Below are positions 38,659 to 46,432 of a stretch of DNA of 64,000 nt, piece by piece; the first letter of the stretch is position 1; the number at the start of each line of letters is the position of its first letter. Source of the stretch: Rhizobiales bacterium 64-17 (GTDB taxonomy: Bacteria; Pseudomonadota; Alphaproteobacteria; Rhizobiales; Xanthobacteraceae); the NCBI GenBank assembly GCA_001899285.1, contig MKWA01000009.1, forward strand, positions 26,379 to 90,378, read 5' to 3'. The notes beneath the pieces were generated by a model, which made no database searches, was not told the DNA's origin, and was given only the letters and a program-made list of their open reading frames with translations. Both the position numbers and the translations under genes were made by a program.

Positions 38659-38883
38659 TCAGCGGCAGACGCGGCGCGTCTGGATGATCACGCGGCCGCC
38701 CGGCCGATGCACGCGGGTCCGTTCGGTAAAGCAGCGGCGAGCCATGCGATGATGCGGGCGCATGCCCTGCTTCACCACGACCTTTTCACGCACGACGGTT
38801 TGCGCATCGGCCTGCTGCACGCTGGCGGGAATGACGATGGCCATGGTGGCAGCGGCCAGGGCGCCCACAATAATCGACTTCAT
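38659..38883 (-). CDS. Small secreted protein with RRVC-type C-terminus (copy 2)
   Basis: 74 aa from ATG 38883, with a strong GAGGAG Shine-Dalgarno. The signal peptide ends at ADAQT. The basic mature part has HHRMARRCFTERTRV and then PGGRVIIQTRRVCR, matching the C-terminal pattern of the neighbouring 69-aa protein. Rich in Arg and His, it could bind DNA, polyanion or metal in the envelope, but no function is known. It ends with a good terminator. Confidence 0.75.
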   Translation of the reverse strand: MKSIIVGALAAATMAIVIPASVQQADAQTVVREKVVVKQGMRPHHRMARRCFTERTRVHRPGGRVIIQTRRVCR

Positions 38884-39121
38884 ATTGCTCTCCTCGGGAA
38901 TGGATGTGTCACCCGCCATCAACGTGGCAAACCGCAATCGGTTCAGATACGAGGGCTATCTCCTTGAAAATATTGGTATTATGAACCTCCGTTCATGGAA
39001 CCCGGCCTTCGGCGCGGAAAATTAAAATCCTCTCGATCGCGAACGCGGAAAGGTCACAGTTCCGTGTCGCCATAGGTGCAAGCGCGACGTCCGCGCTCTA
39101 GGCAACAACAAGGAGACCTGT

Positions 39122-39571
39122 ATGGCGACGGTGATCAGAGGTGATCGCAAGGATATCGACCCGGCGGAAGATGCCGCCGCGAAAGTCGAGAGCGATATCC
39201 GCGAGTTCGTGCGCCGCGACCAGTTCGCGCCGCGCCGCCTGCGCGAGGAACGCAGCGCGCCGCGTCAGAACAGCCTGCCGGGCGCGACTCCGCTCCCCGG
39301 AACACAAGGGGCACCGGTGAATACGCAGCACAGCCACGATATCAACGAACTGATCCGCCGCGTGTCCGGCGGCTCGATGGAAGAGATCGACAAGGTGATC
39401 CTCGAACTACAAAGCGTACGCGACATGCTGCGCAGCGAGGGTGAGCGGGTATCGCGCGAGATTTCAGGCTATGCGAGCCTGAACGCGGCGGCGATGACGG
39501 CGATGAAGATCATCGCTGAAAGCATGACCCAGTGGAAGGCGCAGCCGACCAACCGCGATCACGACACCTGA
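39122..39571 (+). CDS. Conserved hypothetical protein with C-terminal helical domain
   Basis: 149 aa. ATG 39122 follows AAGGAGACCTGT. The N-terminal half is charged and Pro-rich (REERSAPRQN, PLPGTQGAP). The C-terminal half NTQHSHDINELIRRVSGGSM to ISGYASLNAAAMTAMKIIAES is a helical bundle with a likely coiled coil (EEIDKVILELQSVRDMLRSEG). It is predicted cytoplasmic. I do not recognise a named family. A terminator hairpin lies immediately downstream. Confidence 0.75.
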   Translation: MATVIRGDRKDIDPAEDAAAKVESDIREFVRRDQFAPRRLREERSAPRQNSLPGATPLPGTQGAPVNTQHSHDINELIRRVSGGSMEEIDKVILELQSVRDMLRSEGERVSREISGYASLNAAAMTAMKIIAESMTQWKAQPTNRDHDT

Positions 39572-39595
39572 TCGGCGCGATGCCATGAAAACGGA

Positions 39596-39630
39596 AACGG
39601 CCGGGCTTCACGTCCGGCCGTTGTCGTTTT
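39596..39630 (+). terminator. Rho-independent terminator after the 149-aa gene
   Basis: AACGGCCGG (39596-39604) pairs with CCGGCCGTT (39614-39622) across a 9-nt loop, followed by GTCGTTTT. It is placed 24 nt after the stop and may serve the convergent dipeptidase gene in the other direction. Confidence 0.65.
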
Positions 39631-39640
39631 GAATGCTGTG

Positions 39641-40354
39641 CTATTCGATGACGAAATCGAAATAGGTGCGCGGGAACGGCTCGTTGGCGAGCGAGAAGTG
39701 CCACCATTCCTTGTTGTAGTCGCGAAAGCCACGCCGCGTCATCGCCTCGAACAGAATGCGCCGGTTGAATTGCTGGTCCTGCGTGATCGAGGTGTCCGCG
39801 GGCCAGGATTTCGGCGAGAAGAAATCGAACGGCGTCCCCATGTCCAGTTCGACCTGGTTGGAAAGCCGCAACAACGTCAGATCGACGGTCGAGCCGCGCG
39901 AATGCCCGGAACGGTGCGCGATATAGCCGTCGCGGAACAGGTGCTGTTTCTCGACCTGCGGATAGTATTGCGCCTTGGTCGCATTCGCCTTGAGATCGCG
40001 TGCCCAACGCGCGAAATGCGCGACCGCCCGCTTCGGCCGGTAGCAGTCGAACAGCTTGAGGCCGAGACCACGCTCCGCGAGATCGTTCTGCACAGCGGCG
40101 AGCGCCTCCGCTGCCTGCCGCGTCAGGATACAGCGCGCGGCACGATAACCGTCGATCCGGGCGCCGACGAAATTGTTCTCGGTGGCGTAGCGCAGGTCAG
40201 TCACGACGCCCGGAACGATGGTCGCGACATCGACGAAACCGCGCGGCAACGGCTTTGCGGCCGTGCGCGGCGACGCTGCATCGCTTTCGGTAGCCAGGGA
40301 CATCAGCGCAACGGCAAAGCCAGCCAGCCAACACAAAACGGGGCGAATCGTCAT
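39641..40354 (-). CDS. VanX-like D-Ala-D-Ala dipeptidase (M15 family), secreted
   Basis: 237 aa with signal peptide MTIRPVLCWLAGFAVALMSL. The M15D signatures are complete: VVTDLRYATENNFVG, FDCYRPKRAVAHF, SGHSRGSTVDLTL and EWWHF. The zinc ligands His151, Asp158 and His219 and the catalytic Glu216 keep the VanX spacings (H-7-D, E-3-H). It should split D-Ala-D-Ala, either recycling peptidoglycan or using cell-wall dipeptides as food. No vancomycin-resistance genes are nearby. A second M15-fold peptidase is at 57857. Confidence 0.87.
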   Translation of the reverse strand: MTIRPVLCWLAGFAVALMSLATESDAASPRTAAKPLPRGFVDVATIVPGVVTDLRYATENNFVGARIDGYRAARCILTRQAAEALAAVQNDLAERGLGLKLFDCYRPKRAVAHFARWARDLKANATKAQYYPQVEKQHLFRDGYIAHRSGHSRGSTVDLTLLRLSNQVELDMGTPFDFFSPKSWPADTSITQDQQFNRRILFEAMTRRGFRDYNKEWWHFSLANEPFPRTYFDFVIE

Positions 40355-40505
40355 CGATCCACCCTATCGGATTGCATGTCGCCGGACATCTGAGGAGAGT
40401 TCGGGGCCTGACGGGAAACGAAAGCCGGACCAGCATGGTCCGAACGATGCACCCGCGATGGCCGTTAAAGCGAAAACCCGGCGGCCGGAGCGGCCGCCCG
40501 GCCGA

Positions 40506-40661
40506 TCAGCGACGCAGCGTGGTCGCGGATTTCATCGTCCCGTCGAGGTCCATGCGGCCCGACGTGTAGTCCATCACCACCATCGCGCCCATCAGCGTCA
40601 CAAACACCGTGACGCCGGCCAGCAGATAACCAATTCCGCCCAAAGTGATCTTGTCCGTCAT
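40506..40661 (-). CDS. 51-residue single-pass membrane protein under an EcfG promoter
   Basis: 51 aa from ATG 40661 to TGA 40508-40506. The chain is MTDKITLGGIG, a hydrophobic helix of about 20 residues (YLLAGVTVFVTLMGAMVVMD), then a short polar tail YTSGRMDLDGTMKSATTLRR. It is the only coding frame in this stretch with a membrane pattern. A GGAAC-N16-CGTT promoter lies 36 nt upstream of the start. No family is recognised. Confidence 0.65.
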   Translation of the reverse strand: MTDKITLGGIGYLLAGVTVFVTLMGAMVVMDYTSGRMDLDGTMKSATTLRR

Positions 40662-40697
40662 TCTCGTCTTCGTCCGTAGCAATGTCGTTCCCCCACA

Positions 40698-40722
40698 AAC
40701 GCGCGCGCCAATCGTTCGTTCC
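40698..40722 (-). promoter_or_regulatory. EcfG promoter of the 51-aa membrane protein
   Basis: On the minus strand GGAAC (40722-40718), 16 nt and CGTT (40701-40698). It is an exact match to the EcfG consensus. The transcription start would fall near 40691, about 30 nt before the ATG. Confidence 0.65.
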
Positions 40723-40744
40723 GATGCGCTGCGAAACCGGCACG

Positions 40745-40768
40745 AAAATGGCCCCGCGCGGGGCCATT
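40745..40768 (-). terminator. Perfect 22-nt palindrome terminator
   Basis: AATGGCCCCGC-GCGGGGCCATT (40747-40768) is fully self-complementary. On the minus strand it is followed by TTCG after the paired bases. It lies 62 nt downstream of the 82-aa gene's stop and just ahead of the EcfG promoter of the 51-aa gene, insulating the two. Confidence 0.6.
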
Positions 40769-40830
40769 CGTCATGCTTAAGAACGGCTGAGGGTTAATTG
40801 GCCTGTGTCGTCTGCCGTTGCTGTTCGTCG

Positions 40831-41079
40831 TTAATTCGACGTCCGGCGCGGCAACGGATATTCGGAGCTTTCGTAAAGCTGCCGGATGCCGTTTCCATCG
40901 AAGCGGCGCTCGCCGATTTCCAGATAGGCGCCCAGCAGCGCGTCCGACGGCATTTCCTCGATGGCGAAGCGAATTGCCTCGGCAGCGGTCGGAAACCGCT
41001 TGTAGCCAATCGGGCGGCGGGACTTGCGGCTGCGGCTCGGGAACAGTTCCGAAGGGGACTGGTAGTTGATCATGCTCAT
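40831..41079 (-). CDS. Small conserved cytoplasmic protein
   Basis: 82 aa from ATG 41079, with GGAGG 8 nt upstream. A flexible Ser/Arg-rich start (INYQSPSELFPSRSRKSRRP) leads to GYKRFPTAAEAIRFAIEEMP and a helical end GAYLEIGERRFDGNGIRQLYES. I recall nearly identical short proteins in Bradyrhizobium, where they are uncharacterised. No signal peptide or membrane helix is present. Confidence 0.78.
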   Translation of the reverse strand: MSMINYQSPSELFPSRSRKSRRPIGYKRFPTAAEAIRFAIEEMPSDALLGAYLEIGERRFDGNGIRQLYESSEYPLPRRTSN

Positions 41080-41273
41080 GTCAAAACCTCCGCTGCACAA
41101 TATGGCGCTGCACCGCAAAAAAATCTACCGCCCCCGGCGCATGGCCGATCTGACGGTAAACAGGAAGTCGTTGGAATTTCTCCAAAAACGCCGATTTGGG
41201 GCGACTTTGGTCTAAGAGCCACCAACGCGCCCGGCTGCCAGTTTATACGGCAGCCGGGCCATCTGGGCAGATT

Positions 41274-41672
41274 TTACTCGTCAACCTCGGCCACAATCTG
41301 GCTGGTGGCGGGGTCGACCAGCCAGACCCGGTTGTTCACGGTCATGTACTTATAGGACCGGACCGCGGGAACCTCGGTGACCACCGTGTCGGGAACGGCT
41401 TGCAATTCCACCGTTTCCGGAACCCGCATGCCGACCTGGTAGCGTACCGTTGGCGGCGGCGCCGGCGCCACGCGCTCGCGCGTCACCGTGCGATAGATCA
41501 CCGTGCGTTGCGCCGGCGACAGTTGCAGCGGCGCGCGCTCGGTCACCACGGTGCGGGTTTCGACCGGTTCGCGGGTGATGACCGTCGTCTGGGCGGATGC
41601 CGCCGCCGTTCCTGCCAGCAGCGCGAGCGCGCTTGCGGCGAGGCAAACATGATGGCGGACCTGAGACGTCAT
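41274..41672 (-). CDS. DUF1236 domain secreted protein
   Basis: 132 aa from ATG 41672, with CAGGAG upstream. The signal peptide MTSQVRHHVCLAASALALLAG to ASAQT is followed by a strand-rich basic chain. The C-terminal segment PETVELQAVPDTVVTEVPAV plus RSYKYMTVNNRVWLVDPAT is the DUF1236 repeat, usually found in Bradyrhizobium-type periplasmic proteins of unknown role. An EcfG promoter (41732-41707) lies about 35 nt upstream, so stress induction is likely. Confidence 0.85.
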   Translation of the reverse strand: MTSQVRHHVCLAASALALLAGTAAASAQTTVITREPVETRTVVTERAPLQLSPAQRTVIYRTVTRERVAPAPPPTVRYQVGMRVPETVELQAVPDTVVTEVPAVRSYKYMTVNNRVWLVDPATSQIVAEVDE

Positions 41673-41706
41673 GAGGAACTCCTGCTGTGGTGGAAGTCAG
41701 CGGCCC

Positions 41707-41732
41707 AACGCGGGGCACGCGGCCGACGTTCC
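41707..41732 (-). promoter_or_regulatory. EcfG promoter of the DUF1236 gene
   Basis: On the minus strand GGAAC (41732-41728), 17 nt and CGTT (41710-41707). This is the third GGAAC-N16/17-CGTT element in 4 kb, each directly before a small envelope-protein gene. Confidence 0.65.
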
Positions 41733-41805
41733 ACGCGCAGCACGGAACCAACTCACAAATTGCGTCATCCGGACACAAATCATGTCCGCCGCATGAGAGA
41801 GATGC

Positions 41806-43002
41806 TTAAGGTTGTTCGGCGAGATAGCGCCGCAACCAGGTGATCAGCGGCAAGGTGAGCAGCGCGAGCGCGGCGATACACAACATCGACACATTGACGT
41901 TCATCAGATCGCCGAGCGCGCCGAACACCGCCGGCGAGACCGCGCCGGCGCCGATCGTGCCTGTGTAGAAGATGCCGAACGCACGCACGCGCTTCTCCGG
42001 GGCGACCAGATCCGGCACCGAGCCATAGAGCACCGACGAGGTGCCGTTGAGCGCGATCCCGACAATCGGCAGCAGCACCAGCACGCCCTCGAGCGGCAGC
42101 GGCAGCAGTGCGGCGATACCGAGCGCGGTGACGATTTCCGTTACCCACACGGTGGCGATGGTGCCGATGCGCGCGCCGAGGAATGCGCAAGCCAATTTGC
42201 CGACCGCGCCGCCGGCGAACACCAGCGTCAGCGCCGCGCCGACCGTCGGCAGGGAAGCCCCCTTCTCCGTCAGCACGAACGGCAGGAAGGTGAGAAACGC
42301 CATGCGTGTCGCGCTGTCGAGCACGCCCACCGTGGTCAGCACCGGAAACGCGAGACGGCGCGGCGTCCGCACCGCACTTCCTTCGGTATTTTTCGGCGTC
42401 GCATGCGCCGGCGAATAGCGCGGCATCAGCAGGAAGATCGCCACCGCCGCGACGACGCCGCAGCCGCCGAGAATGGCGAGCGCCTCGCGCCACGGCAGCA
42501 CCACCAGCAGTAACGATGCCGCGAGCGGCACCGCCATCTTGCCGATGTCGCCGGCGAAATTGTAGGTGCCGAGCGCCTTGCGTGAGCGCGGGCCGGAAAA
42601 CGCCTGCGCGATCAGCTCCGAGGCCAGCGGATGTTGTGTGCTCGATCCGGCACCACCGAGGAACAGCGCGACAGCGAGCATCACCAGCCCGCCGCTCCAG
42701 CCCGCCAGCAGATAGGCGCAGCCGGTCAGCAGCGTGCCAAGCGCCAGCACCGCCGGCGCGCCGAACCGTTCGGCGACAAAGCCCGCCGGGATTTGCAACC
42801 CGGCCATCGTGCCGGAGAACAAGCCACGCAGCAGGCCGAGCGCGGCATAGCCCAGACCGAATTCGGCCTGCCATACCGGCAGCATCACATAGATGAGATC
42901 GGTGTAACCGTCATGCAGCGCATGCGCGCCAAAGGCGACGCCAGCGGCGCGGCGCTCGTCGCGTTTGTTATCGAGGCCCGTTTGCGGCATCACGGCTGTC
43001 AT
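41806..43002 (-). CDS. MFS transporter
   Basis: 398 aa from ATG 43002, twelve hydrophobic segments arranged as two six-helix halves. The N-terminal half holds HALHDGYTDLIYVMLPVWQ and the loop AGFVAERFGAPAVLALGT that matches the MFS loop 2-3 motif; the second half has AFLGARIGTIATVWVTE. It probably exports or imports a small organic molecule. It is the last gene of an operon with two MaoC-fold proteins and a secreted protein; the spacing from the upstream MaoC stop is 13 nt. Confidence 0.87.
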   Translation of the reverse strand: MTAVMPQTGLDNKRDERRAAGVAFGAHALHDGYTDLIYVMLPVWQAEFGLGYAALGLLRGLFSGTMAGLQIPAGFVAERFGAPAVLALGTLLTGCAYLLAGWSGGLVMLAVALFLGGAGSSTQHPLASELIAQAFSGPRSRKALGTYNFAGDIGKMAVPLAASLLLVVLPWREALAILGGCGVVAAVAIFLLMPRYSPAHATPKNTEGSAVRTPRRLAFPVLTTVGVLDSATRMAFLTFLPFVLTEKGASLPTVGAALTLVFAGGAVGKLACAFLGARIGTIATVWVTEIVTALGIAALLPLPLEGVLVLLPIVGIALNGTSSVLYGSVPDLVAPEKRVRAFGIFYTGTIGAGAVSPAVFGALGDLMNVNVSMLCIAALALLTLPLITWLRRYLAEQP

Positions 43003-43015
43003 CGGCCGGCCCCCA

Positions 43016-43489
43016 TCAGACCCGGCGCGAGACGAATGAAATGCTGTCGAACGAGATCACGCGCACGCCGGTCTGGTTGTCGCCGGTGGTGAGCAATGTC
43101 GCCAACCCCCAGTCCGGACGGCTTGCCGAAGCGCGCATGGCGGTGATCTCGGTCGCATAGGTCACCGTATCGCCGGCATAGACCGGTTTGAGCCATTTCA
43201 GATTGCGAATGCCTGGTGCCGGCCCGGTCACGGCTGGCGTTTCGCCGCGCGCGCGCATCTCATCGGCCATCCGTTTGCGATACGCGACCATCATCGGCAT
43301 CCAGACGACCGCCGCCTGCCAGCCGGATGCACACAGCGCGCCGAAATGCGACTTCGCCGCCGCCGCCTCATCGAGATGAAACGGCTGCGGGTCGAACCGC
43401 GTCGCGAAGGATTTGATGTTCTCGGCGGTGAAATGAAACTGGCCGACCTCGAACCGGTCGCCGACGCGCAGATCATCGAAGAATTTCAT
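43016..43489 (-). CDS. MaoC-family (hot-dog fold) dehydratase, copy 1
   Basis: 157 aa. ATG 43489 overlaps the stop of the other MaoC gene in an ATGA. The MaoC hydratase motif is seen as SFATRFDPQPFHLDEAAAAKS, with catalytic Asp and His. FDDLRVGDRFEVGQFHFTAENI starts the fold and NLKWLKPVYAGDTVTYATEI is the typical second strand. Such enzymes hydrate enoyl-CoA thioesters or related acyl groups. Two copies in tandem suggest a heterodimer. Confidence 0.87.
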   Translation of the reverse strand: MKFFDDLRVGDRFEVGQFHFTAENIKSFATRFDPQPFHLDEAAAAKSHFGALCASGWQAAVVWMPMMVAYRKRMADEMRARGETPAVTGPAPGIRNLKWLKPVYAGDTVTYATEITAMRASASRPDWGLATLLTTGDNQTGVRVISFDSISFVSRRV

Positions 43490-43944
43490 GCGGGCGCACT
43501 CTCGCGCGTGCCGAACATCATCGTCGAGGTCACGGCCATGATGTGGGTGTCGTGCTGGTCATGCACGTCGTAGCGGAAACTGACCAGTCCCATCTCCGGA
43601 CGGCTGCGCGAGCGGCGCGCCGCGGTCACGGTCGCCTTGACGGTGATGTCGCTGTCCGGCCGCAGCGGCGCGATCCATCTGATCTCGTCGACGCCGGGGG
43701 CGCCCATCGAAGTGGATTGCGCCAGCATCTCGTCCGCGATCAGCCGCATCATCAGGCAGCAGGTGTGCCAGCCGGAGCCGGCGAGACCGCCGAGCATCGA
43801 GCGGCGGCCGGCCTCCTCGTCGAGGTGCATCGGCTGCGGGTCGAACTCGGCGGCAAAAGCGACGATCTCGTCGCGCGTGACGTGGCGCGGACCGAGGGTC
43901 AATTCGAGACCGGCGGGAAAATCTTCAAAGGCGCGTTTCGGCAT
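43486..43944 (-). CDS. MaoC-family (hot-dog fold) dehydratase, copy 2
   Basis: 152 aa from ATG 43944. The start MPKRAFEDFPAGLELTLGPR and AFAAEFDPQPMHLDEEAGRRS repeat the pattern of copy 1, again with the Asp and His. EIRWIAPLRPDSDITVKATV is the matching strand. It directly follows the secreted-protein gene, 8 nt apart, with GAGGGG touching the start codon (unusually close). It is probably a partner subunit of the gene downstream. Confidence 0.86.
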   Translation of the reverse strand: MPKRAFEDFPAGLELTLGPRHVTRDEIVAFAAEFDPQPMHLDEEAGRRSMLGGLAGSGWHTCCLMMRLIADEMLAQSTSMGAPGVDEIRWIAPLRPDSDITVKATVTAARRSRSRPEMGLVSFRYDVHDQHDTHIMAVTSTMMFGTRESAPA

Positions 43945-43952
43945 CCCCTCAG

Positions 43953-44519
43953 TTAATACGATTTCAGCATCGAATTGTAGGCACCCTCGGCCTTCACAAA
44001 CGCATCCCTCGAATTCGCCGAGAGCACGACGATCACGAAAAACGTGTTGCCGTCCTTGTCTGTATCGGTGGTGATCGAGGTGCGCTCGAAGCCCTGCTCC
44101 TTCAGGCGCGTCGCCTCGAAGCGATGGCTGACGAATACCGGCTTGCCGTCGGCACGGACGATATCGGCGAGCTTTTCCGGCTTCGCGGTTTTGGCGCGGC
44201 GGCGCCAGTCCGCATAGGTGTCCTTGACGATGTCGGCGACCTGCAGCTTGCCGCCGGCATTGTACCGGACCAGCGTATAGATCTTGGCCGGCGCGTCCTC
44301 GAAATCCTGGCCCTTGGGCAGCAGCATCTGCACCCGCAGTTCGCGGGTCGCCTCGGCGTCCTCGATCCAGCCGTCCGGCACGGTCGTGGAAGCACGGAAA
44401 AAGGCGCAAAGCCCGCTGTCGCAGGGGTTCATGAATTTCTGAACCTCGGCGACGGCCGGATGAGCCGTTCCGATAACGGCAAGCGCGGCGAAGCTCATCA
44501 ACGACAAGCGGATTTTCAT
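43953..44519 (-). CDS. Secreted protein of unknown function, first gene of the MaoC/MFS operon
   Basis: 188 aa with signal peptide MKIRLSLMSFAALAVIGTAH to AVAEV. The mature part includes two Cys (MNPCDSGLCAFFRAS), probably a disulfide, and mixed strands QMLLPKGQDFEDAPAKIYTL and GNTFFVIVVLSANSRDAF. The family is not recognised; there is no lipobox. Its location ahead of two MaoC proteins and an MFS transporter is unusual for cytoplasmic thioester enzymes. Confidence 0.75.
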   Translation of the reverse strand: MKIRLSLMSFAALAVIGTAHPAVAEVQKFMNPCDSGLCAFFRASTTVPDGWIEDAEATRELRVQMLLPKGQDFEDAPAKIYTLVRYNAGGKLQVADIVKDTYADWRRRAKTAKPEKLADIVRADGKPVFVSHRFEATRLKEQGFERTSITTDTDKDGNTFFVIVVLSANSRDAFVKAEGAYNSMLKSY

Positions 44520-44618
44520 GACGCGTCCCTCCGGTCAAAGCGGGGGTGACAACCACCCGCTTAAGGATAGTCGCGCCGGGAGGGCCGCCGGTTCAAGCCG
44601 GCGAACCGTCATGTGCCG

Positions 44619-45725
44619 TCAGGTCGCGAAACGGAAATGCATCACGTCGCCGTCGGCGACCACATAGTCCTTGCCTTCGAGCCGCAGCCGTCCGGCCTCG
44701 CGCGCGCCGGCTTCGCCGCCGAGCCGTACATAATCGTCATAGCCGATGGTCTCGGCGCGGATGAAGCCGCGCTCGAAATCCGTATGGATCACGCCGGCCG
44801 CCTGCGGCGCCCTGGTGCCGCCGGTGATGGTCCAGGCGCGCGCTTCCTTCGGACCAACGGTGAAGTAGGTCAGCAGATGCAAGAGGCCGTAGCCGGCGCG
44901 GATCAGCCGGTCGAGGCCCGGCTCGGTGAGGCCGACCGCCTCCAGGTAATCCTTGCGCTCGCCCTCGGGCAGCGCGGCGATCTCGGATTCGATCTTCGCC
45001 GAGATGACGACACAGACCGCGCCTTCGGCCTTGGCGCGTTCCTCGACGCGCTTGGAGAAATCGTTGCCGCTCGCGGCCGAACCTTCCTCGACGTTGCAGG
45101 CGTAAAGCACCGGCGCCGAGGTCAACAGTCCGAGCGCATGGAACAGCCGTTCCTCGTCCGGCTTGCGCTCGACCAACCGCGCCGGCTTGCCGTCGCGCAG
45201 CAACGCGAGCGAGCGCTTGACGAGATCGAGCATCTCGCGCGCTTCCTTGGCGTCCTCACCGGAGCCCTTCGCCTTCTTCTCCAGATTGTCGATGCGCTTC
45301 TCGAGACTGTCGAGATCGGCGAGCATCAGCTCGGTCTCGATCGTGTCGATGTCGGCGATCGGGTCGATGCGGCCCTCGACGTGGGTGATGTCCCCGTCCT
45401 CGAAGCAGCGCACCACATGGACGATGGCATCGACTTCGCGGATGGTCGCGAGGAACTGGTTGCCGAGCCCCTCGCCTTTCGACGCGCCCTTCACCAGACC
45501 GGCGATATCGACGAACGTGATGCGCGTCGGCACGATCTGCTGCGACTTCGCCAGCGCCGCGAGCTTGTCCAGGCGGGGGTCCGGCACCGCGATCTCACCG
45601 ACATTCGGCTCGATCGTGCAAAACGGATAGTTCGCCGCCTGCGCCGCCGCGGTCTGCGTCAGCGCGTTGAAAAGTGTCGACTTGCCGACATTAGGCAGAC
45701 CGACGATGCCGCACTTGAATCCCAT
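44619..45725 (-). CDS. ychF: Redox-regulated ATPase YchF (OLA1 family)
   Basis: 368 aa, standard length. P-loop GLPNVGKSTL, DIAGLVKGASKGEGLGNQFL (switch II) and nucleotide-base motif ACNVEE instead of the NKxD of GTPases, explaining the ATP preference. The C-terminal TGS domain contains FTVGPKEARAWTI and the final GDVMHFRF. It binds ribosomes and takes part in translation and stress control. Its ATG shares a base with the pth stop (TGATG), a widely conserved pth-ychF order. Confidence 0.93.
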   Translation of the reverse strand: MGFKCGIVGLPNVGKSTLFNALTQTAAAQAANYPFCTIEPNVGEIAVPDPRLDKLAALAKSQQIVPTRITFVDIAGLVKGASKGEGLGNQFLATIREVDAIVHVVRCFEDGDITHVEGRIDPIADIDTIETELMLADLDSLEKRIDNLEKKAKGSGEDAKEAREMLDLVKRSLALLRDGKPARLVERKPDEERLFHALGLLTSAPVLYACNVEEGSAASGNDFSKRVEERAKAEGAVCVVISAKIESEIAALPEGERKDYLEAVGLTEPGLDRLIRAGYGLLHLLTYFTVGPKEARAWTITGGTRAPQAAGVIHTDFERGFIRAETIGYDDYVRLGGEAGAREAGRLRLEGKDYVVADGDVMHFRFAT

Positions 45726-46363
45726 CAGTTCTTGTCTTTCGTGTTGGCAGGCCCGGCGCCGGCCGCGTCACCCAAATCCTTGTCGCCGAAGCCTTTGGCA
45801 TCCATCGCCAAATGCACCTTGTTCTGGAACGTCGCATCCTGGCCCTTGGCCAAGAGCGGCGCATTGTCCGCGATCACCTCGCACAGCGCAGTCACCCAGG
45901 GGCGCTCGCTCTTGGCGAAATCCTGCAGCACATAGCTGTGCACGCGGTCCTTGTCGCCCGGATGGCCGATGCCGATGCGCACGCGCCGGTAGTCGTTGCC
46001 GACATGCGCGGTGATCGAGCGCAGACCGTTGTGGCCGGCATTGCCGCCGCCGGTCTTGATGCGCAGCTTGCCGGGCGGCAGATCGAGTTCGTCATGAAAC
46101 ACGACGATGTCGGCGGGGGAGAGCTTGTAGAACTGCGCCGCTTCGGCCACGGCGCGGCCCGACTCGTTCATGTAAGTGCCGGGCAGCAGCAGCAGCGTCT
46201 TCTCGCCGCTGAGTGCGCCTTCCACGGCAACACCCTGGAAGCGGCGGCGCCAAGGCGCGATATCATGCCGCCGCGCAATCTCCTGCACGGCCATGAAACC
46301 AATATTGTGACGATTGGCGACGTAGCGGTCGCCCGGATTGCCGAGACCGACAAACAGCAGCAT
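45725..46363 (-). CDS. pth: Peptidyl-tRNA hydrolase
   Basis: 212 aa. Catalytic His within ANRHNIGFM and signature segments [30 protein letters not shown] and [13 protein letters not shown] are intact. It frees peptides from peptidyl-tRNA left by stalled ribosomes. A short tail [14 protein letters not shown] is extra compared with E. coli. It sits between rplY and ychF, with a strong hairpin separating rplY. Confidence 0.93.
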   Translation of the reverse strand: MLLFVGLGNPGDRYVANRHNIGFMAVQEIARRHDIAPWRRRFQGVAVEGALSGEKTLLLLPGTYMNESGRAVAEAAQFYKLSPADIVVFHDELDLPPGKLRIKTGGGNAGHNGLRSITAHVGNDYRRVRIGIGHPGDKDRVHSYVLQDFAKSERPWVTALCEVIADNAPLLAKGQDATFQNKVHLAMDAKGFGDKDLGDAAGAGPANTKDKN

Positions 46364-46398
46364 GGCGGCACCACCGAGCGCGCAGCGCGAAGAGAACG

Positions 46399-46427
46399 AG
46401 CCGCGCGCCGGAGACCGGCGCGCGGCT
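46399..46427 (-). terminator. Strong hairpin between rplY and pth
   Basis: AGCCGCGCGCCGG (46399-46411) and CCGGCGCGCGGCT (46415-46427) form a perfect 13-bp stem with an AGA/TCT triloop, 5 nt after the rplY stop. CTCGTTCTCTT follows on the minus strand. It is likely a partial terminator that lowers pth relative to rplY. Confidence 0.6.
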
Positions 46428-46432
46428 GGCGT

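Noticed and set aside
39042..39063. AACG and GTTCC in the gap before the 74-aa secreted gene, resembling another EcfG promoter
   Set aside because: The spacing is 13 nt; EcfG promoters need 16-17.
44580..44612. GCCGGTTCAAGCCGGC, resembling a tRNA T-arm
   Set aside because: No acceptor, D-arm or anticodon stem fits around it; it is more likely a hairpin after ychF.
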